Source of the DNA: Ectobacillus panaciterrae DSM 19096
GTDB taxonomy: Bacteria; Bacillota; Bacilli; Bacillales; Bacillaceae_G
Reading direction: 5' to 3'
NCBI RefSeq assembly: GCF_000430785.1
Contig: NZ_AUMR01000058.1
Span: forward strand, 1 to 33,051
DNA: 33,051 bases
How positions within the stretch are numbered: the stretch's first letter is position 1; every line of letters begins with the position of its first letter. The notes beneath the pieces were generated by a model. The model did not search any database. It had not been told where the DNA came from and saw only the letters and a list, made by a program, of their open reading frames with translations. Positions 24,361 through 31,774 of this stretch are shown piece after piece. The position numbers and the translations under genes are program-made.

Positions 24361-24562
24361 TATATAAATGCAATTAAAAAAATCGACATAAAAACTTTTC
24401 TTTTAGGTGGGAGAGAGCATCCGAATAAGCATAGAAGCGGTCAAACCCTTTTCGTGGTCCATGCAGGGAGAGAGAGAGAGAGCGAGCGAGCGAGCGCAGT
24501 TTCCCTTTTGTTCTACGTGGCAAACGATAGATATGTCGGAATAACAAAGTGGACTTATATAG
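24361..24562 (+). repeat. Type B dispersed repeat, copy 2, with microsatellite
   Basis: Nearly matches the type B copy at 3921: AAATCGACATAAAAACTTTT at the left, core GAAGCGGTCAAACCCTTTTC, then GTTTCCCTTTTGTTC and the end GATAGATATGTCGGAATAAC followed by AAAGTGGACTTATATAG. At 24469-24496 the segment after the core has expanded into (AG)n and (CGAG)n microsatellite. It ends 54 nt before the diguanylate cyclase start, so it is likely to be in its leader. Confidence 0.85.
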
Positions 24563-24616
24563 TATACAGCGCTTTGAAAATAATAGAATATATAACATAG
24601 AGAGGCAGATTATGAA

Positions 24617-25669
24617 ATGGTCAGGGAACTGTTTGTAAACTTAACAATTTTACTTTCTTTTATTTTTGTAGGCGGTCAAGTTGCACGAAATCAACCCCTA
24701 CATCAGTCTGTATCTTACAAGGGAAAATTAATGTTAGGAATTGTGTGCGGAATTCTTGGTGTTATTTTAATTCAATTCGGCCTGCACCTTGAACATGTTT
24801 TCCTCGATTTACGGCATCTCGCTATCATCTTGGCAGCTATTTACGGAGGCCCTGTCGCTTGTATAATTACAGCTCTGATTATTGGAACCATGCGGCTTGT
24901 GTTAGTTGGCTTTTCAGATTCGGCTGTTCTTGGAGCTACCATCGCACTCATGGGCGGGCTCGGCTGTGCCGTTATCTCATATTTTTTTTCTCATCTCAAA
25001 AAGCGCTGGTTTTGGTTAAATGTATATTGTTTACTTCTTGTTTTAGCGGTTTTAATCCGTACAGGCAGCGATTTTTCTATTTCTGCTGTCTACTTGCTCA
25101 TCTGTATAGCAGCCGGATATATTACCTTTATTAGTGCCAGTTATGCATATCAATCTAATGAATTATACAGAAATATGGAACGTAATGCGAAAATTGATTT
25201 TTTAACCGGTTTACAGAACGTACGGCAATTTGATGATATGTTAAATCATTATGTTGTAAAAAGTAAGGAACATAGGGAAGCTCTCTCTTTAATGCTGATA
25301 GATATTGACTATTTTAAAAAAGTAAATGATACGTACGGACATCCTGCAGGAGATGCTGTTTTAAGACAAGTCGGAAAAATTTTACAGGATAAGGCACCTT
25401 CTCCTAATCTGGCATTTCGAAAAGGCGGAGAGGAGTTTGCGATATTGCTTCCTTCGTTTACATTAACGGAAGCAGTAGATTTAGGCGAACGTATCCGAGA
25501 GGAGATTGAGAATTATACGTTTTTGCTTCCGGAAAAAGGAACGCTTACGTTGACCGTATCTGTCGGTGCTTCCGTATACAAGTTTACGCCTCATGAGTTT
25601 ATAGAGGCAGCAGATACGGCTTTATATTACTCCAAACAGCACGGCAGAAATCAAGTCAATGCTATTTAA
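24617..25669 (+). CDS. Membrane diguanylate cyclase (5TMR-LYT + GGDEF)
   Basis: A 350-residue protein. Residues 1-180 form about six membrane helices of the 5TMR-LYT type (LRHLAIILAAIYGGPVACII, IIGTMRLVLVG). Residues 190-350 are a GGDEF domain with the intact active-site signature RKGGEEFAIL, the metal Asp in LMLIDIDYFKKVNDTYGHPAGD, and VSVGAS. It should make cyclic di-GMP from two GTP at the membrane. No RxxD inhibitory site precedes GGEEF. It resembles Bacillus DgcK in layout and length. The ATG follows AGAGG at slightly long spacing. A type B repeat ends just upstream. Confidence 0.88.
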   Translation: MVRELFVNLTILLSFIFVGGQVARNQPLHQSVSYKGKLMLGIVCGILGVILIQFGLHLEHVFLDLRHLAIILAAIYGGPVACIITALIIGTMRLVLVGFSDSAVLGATIALMGGLGCAVISYFFSHLKKRWFWLNVYCLLLVLAVLIRTGSDFSISAVYLLICIAAGYITFISASYAYQSNELYRNMERNAKIDFLTGLQNVRQFDDMLNHYVVKSKEHREALSLMLIDIDYFKKVNDTYGHPAGDAVLRQVGKILQDKAPSPNLAFRKGGEEFAILLPSFTLTEAVDLGERIREEIENYTFLLPEKGTLTLTVSVGASVYKFTPHEFIEAADTALYYSKQHGRNQVNAI

Positions 25670-25756
25670 GAAGATGAATTCATGCTTGTTATGATTACAC
25701 ATGATTTTGAAGCGAAGCTGAAATCTTATCAATGATTAGCAGAAGCTTTTGAACTG

Positions 25757-25786
25757 AAGTCCTTTGCACGAGCAGAGGACTTTTAT
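25757..25786 (+). terminator. Terminator after the diguanylate cyclase
   Basis: AAGTCCTTTG and CAGAGGACTT form a 10-bp stem (one G:U) around CACGAG, followed by TTATC. Confidence 0.85.
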
Positions 25787-25859
25787 CATAAATTAGGTGA
25801 GAATACCCCCACTTCAAGCGTGTGAATGGTGTGTAACAGTAAGTGGGGGAGGTTCATAT
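25782..25859 (+). mobile_element. IS200/IS605-like mini-element, copy 2
   Basis: Same unit as at 23458: TTTATCATAAATTAGGTGAG to GGAGGTTCAT, with stem CCCCCACTT (25806-25814) and AAGTGGGGG (25841-25849) fully conserved and a slightly different loop. Again it abuts a terminator T-tract. A frame of about 53 codons begins at 25865 but runs through the next hairpin and is not convincing. Confidence 0.6.
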
Positions 25860-25978
25860 TATATATGGATAATGAATTGAACCGAGAAAAGGAGCTGAAG
25901 TGCATTTGTTCGAAGTGCAGCGGGGGAAATAGCAAGAAGGCCGAGCGAAACAGATTAGCAAGCTATTATTACTACTAT

Positions 25979-26010
25979 AAAAAACCAAGGGAATGCTTCC
26001 TTGGTTTTTA
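25979..26010 (+). terminator. Hairpin terminator of unknown transcript
   Basis: AAAAACCAAGG and CCTTGGTTTTT form an 11-bp stem around GAATGCTT. It is symmetric enough to work in both directions. No sure gene lies directly upstream. Confidence 0.7.
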
Positions 26011-26054
26011 TAATAAGAAATTATAAAATTTGAGCTATGTCTAACTCCGCCGGC

Positions 26055-26204
26055 TAGGTGCTGCCACCTAAGAACCTCTGCCACATAAGATGAAACTTCA
26101 TCCGTGGAGGTGATTTTTCCTCCATGGATGTTAGTTGAATCAATCAGGCTCTTAGCGTCCGTTTGTTCATCTTGTCTAAGCAATCCTGTTACGGACGCTT
26201 AGAG
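26055..26204. repeat. Cluster of three hairpins downstream of ampS
   Basis: Three consecutive palindromes: TAGGTG/CACCTA around CTGC (26055-26070); CATCCGTGGAGG/CCTCCATGGATG around TGATTTTT (26099-26130); and CTCTTAGCGTCCGT/ACGGACGCTTAGAG, one mismatch, around 28 nt (26149-26204). On the minus strand a frame reads SLIDSTNIHGGKITSTDEV and so on, which looks protein-like but matches nothing I know. It may be the end of a lost insertion element. Confidence 0.5.
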
Positions 26205-26209
26205 CGGGA

Positions 26210-26231
26210 AAAAAGCAAAAAGTGCTTTTTA
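26210..26231 (-). terminator. Terminator of ampS
   Basis: On the minus strand AAAAAGCA and TGCTTTTT form an 8-bp stem around CTTTT, followed by TTCCCG, about 50 nt past the ampS stop. Confidence 0.65.
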
Positions 26232-26233
26232 GG

Positions 26234-26276
26234 ACGGAGAATCTTAGGATCGGCACCTCGAAGGCTCCGTTTTTCT
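26234..26276 (+). terminator. Plus-strand terminator facing ampS
   Basis: ACGGAG (26234-26239) and CTCCGT (26265-26270) close an imperfect hairpin followed by TTTTTCTTG on the plus strand. It would stop transcription entering the antisense side of ampS. Confidence 0.6.
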
Positions 26277-26278
26277 TG

Positions 26279-27505
26279 TTATATCGCCCAATTCCCATTA
26301 CGGAAAATTGGTTCGCGTGTTCCGTCTTCTTTCACGCCGTCAATATTTATTTCTGCAGAACCAATCATGAAATCTTCGTGCGTAATGCTTGAGTTGGCGC
26401 CGTGTTCTTCCAATTGTTCTTTTGTCATTGTTTTGCCGCTTTCAAGGTTAAAGGCATAGGCATTACCGATTGCTAAGTGACAAGAGGCATTTTCATCAAA
26501 CAATGTGTTGTAGAAGATAATATTCGTGTTAGAGATTGGAGAATTATGCGGAACAAGTGCAATTTCTCCAAGATAACGGGAGCCTTCGTCTGCATTCACA
26601 AGCAGGTCAAGCGTTTCTTTACCTGCTTCGGCAGTGTAGGAGATAATACGCCCGTTTTCAAATGTTAATTGGAATTTTTCAATGACGTTCCCTTTATAAG
26701 GATGCGGCTTTGTGCTTGTCACATAGCCGTTTACGCCTGTTTTTAAAGGCATGGTGAACACTTCTTCAGTCGGCATATTTGCGACGAACGGTACGCCTTT
26801 TTCATTGCGGCTGCCTCCACCTACCCAGATGTGCTTGTCCGGAAGCTCTACTGTTAAATCTGTTCCCGGAGCTTGATAATGAAGAGCCTTGTAATGCTTG
26901 CTGTTTAAGTATTGTACTTTCTTTTCTAACTCTTCATTATGTACTTTCCAAGCTTCTACAGGATTTTCTAAATCTGCGCGAGTTGCTTGAAAAATAGCAT
27001 CCCAAAGCTTCTCGATGCGCTCATCCGGTGATGCGTCCGGAAACACCTTTGCAGCCCATTCTTTTGTCGGTACGGAAATGACGCTCCAGCTTACTTTATC
27101 GGAAGTGATATAGGAACGGAATGTCTGCATGGCTTGTCCGGCAGCTTTTGTCGCGTTTGCGATTCGTTCCGGTTTTACGCCTTTTAATAAATCTGGGTTT
27201 GAAGCGTAGATGGAGAGAAAAGCCGCGCCCTCTTGTCCCAATTGTTCCTTTTCCTGTGCTTTCCATGACGGGAATTCAAAGAAAGCTTCTTCCGGTGCCA
27301 AATCATATTTCAAACGCGTTAAAGCTTCGTCAACCCAATCTACGTACACATGCTTTGCACCTGCTTCATACGCTTTTTTTGCTGTAAGACGAACGAATTC
27401 TGCTGTTTCAATAGGAGCAGTAATGTATAAGGTTTGTCCTTTTTGAATATTAATCCCGACTTCAACAGCTAATTGCGCATATTTTTCTAAGTTTGATTCA
27501 AACAT
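26279..27505 (-). CDS. ampS: Aminopeptidase AmpS, peptidase family M29
   Basis: A 408-residue cytosolic metallo-aminopeptidase. Family M29 co-catalytic metal ligands are visible: Glu in NMPTEEVFT (near 244-252), Glu in LGEIALVPHNSPI (near 315-327), His in DENASCHLAIGNAY (near 339-352) and His/Asp in THEDFMIGS (near 376-384). The N-terminal domain begins MFESNLEKYAQLAVEVG. It releases N-terminal residues from peptides, probably for amino-acid recycling. The start follows AAAGGGGG at normal distance. It is monocistronic with its own terminator. Confidence 0.92.
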   Translation of the reverse strand: MFESNLEKYAQLAVEVGINIQKGQTLYITAPIETAEFVRLTAKKAYEAGAKHVYVDWVDEALTRLKYDLAPEEAFFEFPSWKAQEKEQLGQEGAAFLSIYASNPDLLKGVKPERIANATKAAGQAMQTFRSYITSDKVSWSVISVPTKEWAAKVFPDASPDERIEKLWDAIFQATRADLENPVEAWKVHNEELEKKVQYLNSKHYKALHYQAPGTDLTVELPDKHIWVGGGSRNEKGVPFVANMPTEEVFTMPLKTGVNGYVTSTKPHPYKGNVIEKFQLTFENGRIISYTAEAGKETLDLLVNADEGSRYLGEIALVPHNSPISNTNIIFYNTLFDENASCHLAIGNAYAFNLESGKTMTKEQLEEHGANSSITHEDFMIGSAEINIDGVKEDGTREPIFRNGNWAI

Positions 27506-27670
27506 AGATAGGTGCCCCCTTTACTTATAGTAATTTCATTTTATACAAAAAAAGGAAGAAAAGGAACGGGAAATATGTAATTTTTAGGCTCTGTTCGATA
27601 TTGATAACGTATATCGTTTTTTTGTCTGTCTTCCTCAACTGCGCCTCGTTAGTTCAACAAAAATTTTCAT

Positions 27671-28099
27671 TTATGCCCATACTAGGTCTTCTGTCGAAAC
27701 CTTTTTAGCAATTAACCCTTTTCTTCCCATATTTATAACTTCTAACTTAACCCGACCTCTATAATACTCTAAAGATTTTGTGTTTTCTACTGGGCTGTGC
27801 CATAAAATTAAAAGAGATTCAACGTCTGCTAATTTCTTTTCAGAATATTTTCCGCCATTCGGGAATTCTAATATTCCCAATCTAATTTTTATCTGCCCTC
27901 TTACATTCCCAAGCCAATCTTTGTTATGTTCATTTATCCGCTGCATAAAGCTTCTTTTAGTTTTTCCTATATAGAGCAATGTTTCTTTTCCGCCATATAC
28001 TCTATAAATTGCATATATACCTTTATTTAAAGTTATTTCTCTATTATAAAAATCATCAAGACTATATGCTCCAAACCATCTAATATGTACGGTTGTCAT
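27671..28099 (-). CDS. Stand-alone GIY-YIG nuclease domain protein
   Basis: A 142-residue protein whose central part is a GIY-YIG nuclease domain: GIYAIYRVYGG, then LLYIGKTKRSFMQRINEH with the catalytic Arg, and the metal-binding Glu in ADVESLLILWHSP. There is no UvrC-like or DNA-binding partner domain. Solitary members occur in mobile elements and in repair contexts; the target is unknown. The frame is open far upstream, but the start chosen has AGGTG seven nt before it and a TATAAT box about 25 nt further up, so longer versions are unlikely. The neighbours are unrelated metabolic genes. Confidence 0.8.
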   Translation of the reverse strand: MTTVHIRWFGAYSLDDFYNREITLNKGIYAIYRVYGGKETLLYIGKTKRSFMQRINEHNKDWLGNVRGQIKIRLGILEFPNGGKYSEKKLADVESLLILWHSPVENTKSLEYYRGRVKLEVINMGRKGLIAKKVSTEDLVWA

Positions 28100-28124
28100 T
28101 ACCTTCACCTCATTTTTTAGGATA

Positions 28125-28130
28125 ATTATA
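28125..28130 (-). promoter_or_regulatory. -10 box of the GIY-YIG gene
   Basis: TATAAT on the minus strand (GGTATAATTATCC) about 25 nt before the start codon. The -35 is weak. The box supports the short start choice. From here to 28440 nothing else is recognisable beyond weak inverted pairs such as CTCTTCTTTCTGTT / AACAGAAAAAGAG (28281-28345). Confidence 0.55.
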
Positions 28131-28450
28131 CCATTTAAAAATCCTTTCTTTATTAAAGTAACCCGTTCCGTTAGCCATACATGCAGCAATTCGCGGCACC
28201 GCATATCATGGAAGCTGGACCGTTCTTCCATGGGAGAATAAGAGCAGTCATAGCAAGTATAAATTTTTTCAAAAGACTACCTCTTCTTTCTGTTAAATTT
28301 ACCGTGAACAGCAGGAGGTTTTTCATACATAAAACAGAAAAAGAGATACATATCGTTTTTCATTATATGTAAATGAATTTTGGATTGTCTATATATTATA
28401 ATGTTACAGTTTTGTTGTGTTAGATAAACTATAGAGTAGGAGGAGCTGCG

Positions 28451-29557
28451 ATGCTTGTGCAAAAGCAATCATTTCGCCTGCAAAGCTATTGTTTAGAATG
28501 CGGTGAATCTATTCCCGTTCAGCTCGGTTATGAAGCATACGGAAAGCTGAACAAACAAAAGGATAATGTCATTTTAGTCTGCCACTACTTCAGCGCCACA
28601 AGTCATGCGGCAGGAAAATATAATGAAGACGATGAGTCTCCAGGCTGGTGGGACGGTCTGATTGGGCCGAATAAGGCTATTGATACAAATGAGTATTATG
28701 TCATATGCATGGATAACTTGAGCAATGTGCAATGGAAAAATCCAATGGTCATTACAACAGGCCCTGCTTCAATTCATCCAAAAAACGGCCAGCCGTACGG
28801 TATGAGTTTTCCTCTCTTTACGTTTCGGGATATGGTTGGGATTCAAAAAGAGCTGCTGCACATGCTTGGTATTGAGCGGTTGCACGCTGTAATCGGCCCT
28901 TCTGCGGGAGGAATGATCGCTATGCACTGGGCTGTTGCCGAACCAGAAATGGTTGCGAGGTGCATCGGGGTTATTACAAATGCGCAAAGTCCTATTATTA
29001 CATCATTCAACGTTCTGCAGCACGCTATTCGTGCTATTCAGCTGGATCCGCATTGGCAGGAAGGAAATTATTACGGAAGACTAGAGCCGCTCGAGGGGCT
29101 TCATTTGGCTGCGCAAATGATGTATACCGGTGCTTTTGGACCGGAGTGGTATGAAAAGAATTTCCCGCGCAATAGTGAAGAGAGACTGCCGTACACATCT
29201 CTCTTTGCGAAAACCTCCTATGAACAAGACATGTATGACAAAGTGCTCGGCAATATTGCGTATTGTGATGCGAATCATTGGCTTTACGCATGCCGGGCCA
29301 CGATGCTTCAAGATATTGCGCACGGCTTTTCTTCTTTAGAAGAAGCGCTGCAGTGTATACAGGCGAAGGTGCTGCTTATTTCTTGCTATGAAGATTTTTT
29401 ACAGCCGGCCCAATACAGCGAACAAACTGTTCAAACATTACAGCATCTGGGCAAAATTGCTTCTTTTTATGGTTTTGGAAGCCCGAACGGCCATATGGCA
29501 GGCGTACTGGATACACACTTATTTGAAAAGCAGGTTAGAGACTGGTTGAAAAGCTAG
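28451..29557 (+). CDS. MetX-like alpha/beta hydrolase (homoserine O-acetyltransferase family)
   Basis: A 368-residue alpha/beta-hydrolase fold protein of the MetX group, which moves acyl groups onto homoserine or related alcohols. A catalytic triad can be placed at Ser151 (IGPSAGGMIAMHWA), Asp315 (CYEDFLQPAQY) and His348 (GSPNGHMAGVL). Family segments LVCHYFSATSHAAG, PGWWDGLIGPNKAIDT and YGMSFPLFTFRDMVGIQ are present. The nucleophile elbow GPSAGG differs from the usual GGSMGG of true MetX, so the acceptor may not be homoserine. ATG follows AGGAGGAG. There are no methionine genes nearby. A fragment of the type A repeat starts 17 nt after the stop. Confidence 0.82.
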   Translation: MLVQKQSFRLQSYCLECGESIPVQLGYEAYGKLNKQKDNVILVCHYFSATSHAAGKYNEDDESPGWWDGLIGPNKAIDTNEYYVICMDNLSNVQWKNPMVITTGPASIHPKNGQPYGMSFPLFTFRDMVGIQKELLHMLGIERLHAVIGPSAGGMIAMHWAVAEPEMVARCIGVITNAQSPIITSFNVLQHAIRAIQLDPHWQEGNYYGRLEPLEGLHLAAQMMYTGAFGPEWYEKNFPRNSEERLPYTSLFAKTSYEQDMYDKVLGNIAYCDANHWLYACRATMLQDIAHGFSSLEEALQCIQAKVLLISCYEDFLQPAQYSEQTVQTLQHLGKIASFYGFGSPNGHMAGVLDTHLFEKQVRDWLKS

Positions 29558-29573
29558 GCAACCTATATACAAG

Positions 29574-29600
29574 TGAATAAAAAAACGTCTTTAATCTATA
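29574..29600 (+). repeat. Type A dispersed repeat, 5' fragment
   Basis: TATATACAAGTGAATAAA followed by CGTCTTTAATCTATA matches the left end of the type A repeats and then diverges. It lies upstream of, and in the same direction as, the metallo-beta-lactamase relic. Confidence 0.6.
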
Positions 29601-29714
29601 AAACAGAAATTGACTGACAATTATTATAGAATTATCATTATCAGTCCATTGAGCCGAAAAACCTTCTCTCTTACAATGCATAGTGTACAAAGCATTTTTA
29701 AGGGGGAAAGCCGT

Positions 29715-30032
29715 ATGAGAAAATTCTTTATCGGTGTGATTATGTTTCTTCTGGTGGCACGCGGCATTGAATGGTACATGCAAAAAGCATCCTCAGAACC
29801 TTTAAAAGAGGAAACGCAAGTCTCGAGCGATGACGGCATGGTTCAGCTGAAAAGGTAAACAAAAACGTTTGGATGCATACTACATATACAAAAATCGATG
29901 GAAACGCTGATGAATAAATACCCTAAAGCAAAGCTGGTTATCCTAGAACACAAAAGCTGGGGAGATTACCAGCTGCTTCCGTACACTTGGGAAGTCATCG
30001 ATGCTTACAACACAGCACATGCTTCTAAATAA
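29715..30032 (+). pseudogene. Relic of a subclass B1 metallo-beta-lactamase
   Basis: The frame opens after GGGGGAAA with a signal-type helix (MRKFFIGVIMFLLVARGIEW) and runs to MVQLKR followed by TAA. Restoring one T there gives LNKNVWMHTTYTKIDGN, the BcII-type opening (compare QLNKNVWVHT). After GATGGAAAC the sequence jumps to SMETLMNKYPKAKLVILEHK and SWGDYQLLPYTWEVIDAYN, the BcII-type C-terminus (compare SIENVLKRYGN...VVPGHGEVGD...LLLHTLDLL). The middle, including HxHxD and the zinc Cys, is missing: about 160 codons. The final GH is EH. It is a deletion plus frameshift relic and cannot be active. Confidence 0.7.
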
Positions 30033-30048
30033 GACAATGATGCCACTC

Positions 30049-30076
30049 AAAAGCTCCTGAAAATGGGGCTTTTTAG
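30049..30076 (+). terminator. Terminator after the beta-lactamase relic
   Basis: AAAAGCTCC and GGGGCTTTT form a 9-bp stem (one G:U) around TGAAAAT, followed by TAG and TATTTTAG. It survives although the gene is dead. Confidence 0.8.
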
Positions 30077-30150
30077 TATTTTAGTTTCCTCCATCCTAGT
30101 TTTGTAGTATATTTCTGAAAAAGCGGTATTATTTTCAAAGAGGGAACGAG

Positions 30151-30554
30151 ATAAAAAACCGTATATTAGCTATCATGATACTTCCACTGTTTGGTTGTTC
30201 ATCTGCTTCTGGTATGACGTGAAGCAAACTAAAAAGTAGGCAGTTCAACCAGAAATACCCGAGGTCGCAGAGAATACCAGCGTGCAGCTTACAAAAGAGA
30301 GACAAAATGAGCTGCATTATCATATCCCGAGTCAAAGCTTCATTTTGTCCGATGACACTCTCATGGGAACAATGGATGTAACAAGAGAGGATTATCAGCC
30401 TGGCGAAATTCGGAGCAGGACAATCGACCCGCTGCTTGCATAAGAGCCTGCTTCGCTGCCATATATAGAATTTAAAACAGGTCAGTTATCAGATGGGGGG
30501 TCTTACGAGCCAATCCATACTGCCGAAACTTTCCGGATTGATTTAGAAAACTGA
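30151..30554 (+). pseudogene. Decayed lipoprotein gene
   Basis: Reading from 30151 gives IKNRILAIMILPLFGCSSAS, a lipoprotein signal with lipobox LFGC, but its first codon is ATA instead of ATG and a TGA follows soon. In another frame, from about 30220, KQTKK-stop-AVQPEIPEVAENTSV continues through LTKERQNELHYHIPSQSFIL, MGTMDVTREDYQPGEIRSR and, after another stop, YIEFKTGQLSDGGSYEP to a final TGA. Lost start, one frameshift and two in-frame stops show a dead gene of about 130 residues. The family was not recognised. Confidence 0.65.
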
Positions 30555-30574
30555 ACAAATTGGGGAATGTGAAT

Positions 30575-31255
30575 ATGAAACAATATCAAACCTTATATAA
30601 ATTGATTCTAAGACATGGGGATCCTTCGCAATCAGGAGCCTATATTTATCTTGAAAAACCGCAAACTATCATCGGACGAGCCAATCCATTATTTGAGCCT
30701 GATTTCTCTATTTATAATCAATTTGTTTCACGCCAGCACTGTGTCATAGAAGTCTCTGATGCGATTACGATTACAGACCTAGGAAGCAAACACGGCACGG
30801 AATTGAATGATCAAAAGCTTACTCCGCATCAAGCATATCCTATTAAGGAATCAGATTGTATCACCTTAGCGAACGGACTCATCGAGCTGAAGGTGGAAAA
30901 GGATTTGGAAGAGACGATGGAACTTTCTGCTGTACTGCTTTCTTATCACCTGCATAAAGAGAGGGTGCAGCTCGATGATATTTCTCAAACTATTCATATT
31001 AACGACATTCGCATTATATTATCCCAAAAAGAATATGCGTGCTGCAAGGTGCTGGCAGAGCACTTAGGCGAATTTGTTCCGAAAGAGCACATTATTCACA
31101 CAGTTTGGCCTGAGCGAAAGCTGTTTGACAGTGAGGTCTACGTAGGAACAGAAGAAATCAATTCGCTTATTTATCGTCTTAGAGCAAAAACAAAGGGTCA
31201 TTTGAAAATCGAATCTATACTGAGAAAAGGTTTTAGGATGTCTAGGGATATATGA
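30575..31255 (+). CDS. FHA domain - winged-helix regulator
   Basis: A 226-residue cytosolic protein. Residues 20-105 are a forkhead-associated domain with TIIGRANPL, the phospho-threonine-binding segment NQFVSRQHCVIE and ITDLGSKHGTELN. Residues 140-225 resemble an OmpR/PhoB-type winged helix (LSQKEYACCKVLAEHLGEFV, PKEHIIHTVWPE, EEINSLIYRLRAK, and the hairpin end LRKGFRM). It probably binds DNA in response to a Thr-phosphorylated partner made by a Ser/Thr kinase; none is in the window. ATG follows GGGGAA. The dead lipoprotein gene immediately upstream was probably its operon partner. No clear terminator follows. Confidence 0.82.
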   Translation: MKQYQTLYKLILRHGDPSQSGAYIYLEKPQTIIGRANPLFEPDFSIYNQFVSRQHCVIEVSDAITITDLGSKHGTELNDQKLTPHQAYPIKESDCITLANGLIELKVEKDLEETMELSAVLLSYHLHKERVQLDDISQTIHINDIRIILSQKEYACCKVLAEHLGEFVPKEHIIHTVWPERKLFDSEVYVGTEEINSLIYRLRAKTKGHLKIESILRKGFRMSRDI

Positions 31256-31322
31256 AAACTATATGTAACATTACAAAAAATGAAAACGAAGAGTTTAGCG
31301 AACTGTCCAAACATAAAAAATA

Positions 31323-31492
31323 TATATACAAGTGAATAAAAAAACCGTTGATAGTGGGGAGAGATCATCCGGCGGCGTGCGGGAGCGGTCAAACCTTTGT
31401 AGTGGTTCATGCAAGGGTAAACCAGAGAGATACTCCCTTTTCGTTGCACATAGCACATGGACATGTCGAAATTATAATTCACTCATATATAG
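31323..31492 (+). repeat. Type A dispersed repeat, copy 5
   Basis: Begins TATATACAAGTGAATAAA, keeps GAGATCATCCGGCGGCGTGC, GAGCGGTCAAACCTTTGTAG and CATGCAAGGGTAAACC, then CTCCCTTTTCGTTGCACATA and GGACATGTCGAAATTATAA. GGGGAG and CTCCC can form the closing stem, CCTTTG and CAAGGG the inner one. It lies upstream of and co-directional with yjcZ. The gap from 31493 to 31631 shows nothing further. Confidence 0.85.
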
Positions 31493-31631
31493 CTTGTGCA
31501 ATAGTTTCAAGAGATTTAATGAAAACGCCCATTTTGCATCGTACGTGCTCAAAAGTACTATAAATTCATAGTATGTAGTCCCACATATTTTTTCCCTGTT
31601 GCATCAAGTCGTAAAAAGGAGGAACGAAGCT

Positions 31632-31757
31632 ATGGATGGTTATGGTTATCCAGGTTATGGCAGAGGTGGCTACGGCTATGGCGGTTTTGCTTTAATAGTT
31701 GTACTATTCATTCTTCTTATTATTATTGGAGCTAGTTTCTCGGGCTGCTGCGGCTAA
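31632..31757 (+). CDS. YjcZ family sporulation peptide
   Basis: A 41-residue peptide: a Gly/Tyr-rich head ([19 protein letters not shown]), one membrane helix ([17 protein letters not shown]) and the tail SGCCG. This is the standard pattern of YjcZ-type small proteins of Bacillus, which are made during sporulation and often occur in several copies. AAAGGAGG lies 10 nt before ATG. It is followed directly by a terminator. It is too short for usual ORF cut-offs but convincing. Confidence 0.88.
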   Translation: MDGYGYPGYGRGGYGYGGFALIVVLFILLIIIGASFSGCCG

Positions 31758-31774
31758 ACATAAAAAACTATATG

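Noticed and set aside
24093-24562. Cyclic di-GMP riboswitch ahead of the diguanylate cyclase
   Set aside because: The repeat lacks the GEMM core and tetraloop-receptor layout, and near-identical copies precede unrelated genes.
25865-26026. 53-codon frame with CICSKC motif
   Set aside because: It runs through a strong terminator hairpin, its ribosome binding site is 12 nt away inside the mini-element, and the peptide resembles nothing known.
27578-27660. Possible IS end (GGCTCTGTTCGATATTG) between ampS and the GIY-YIG gene
   Set aside because: There is a single occurrence, no inverted partner and no transposase nearby.
28100-28231. N-terminal extension of the GIY-YIG protein
   Set aside because: A -10 box and ribosome binding site lie within it, and the extra residues do not look like a domain.
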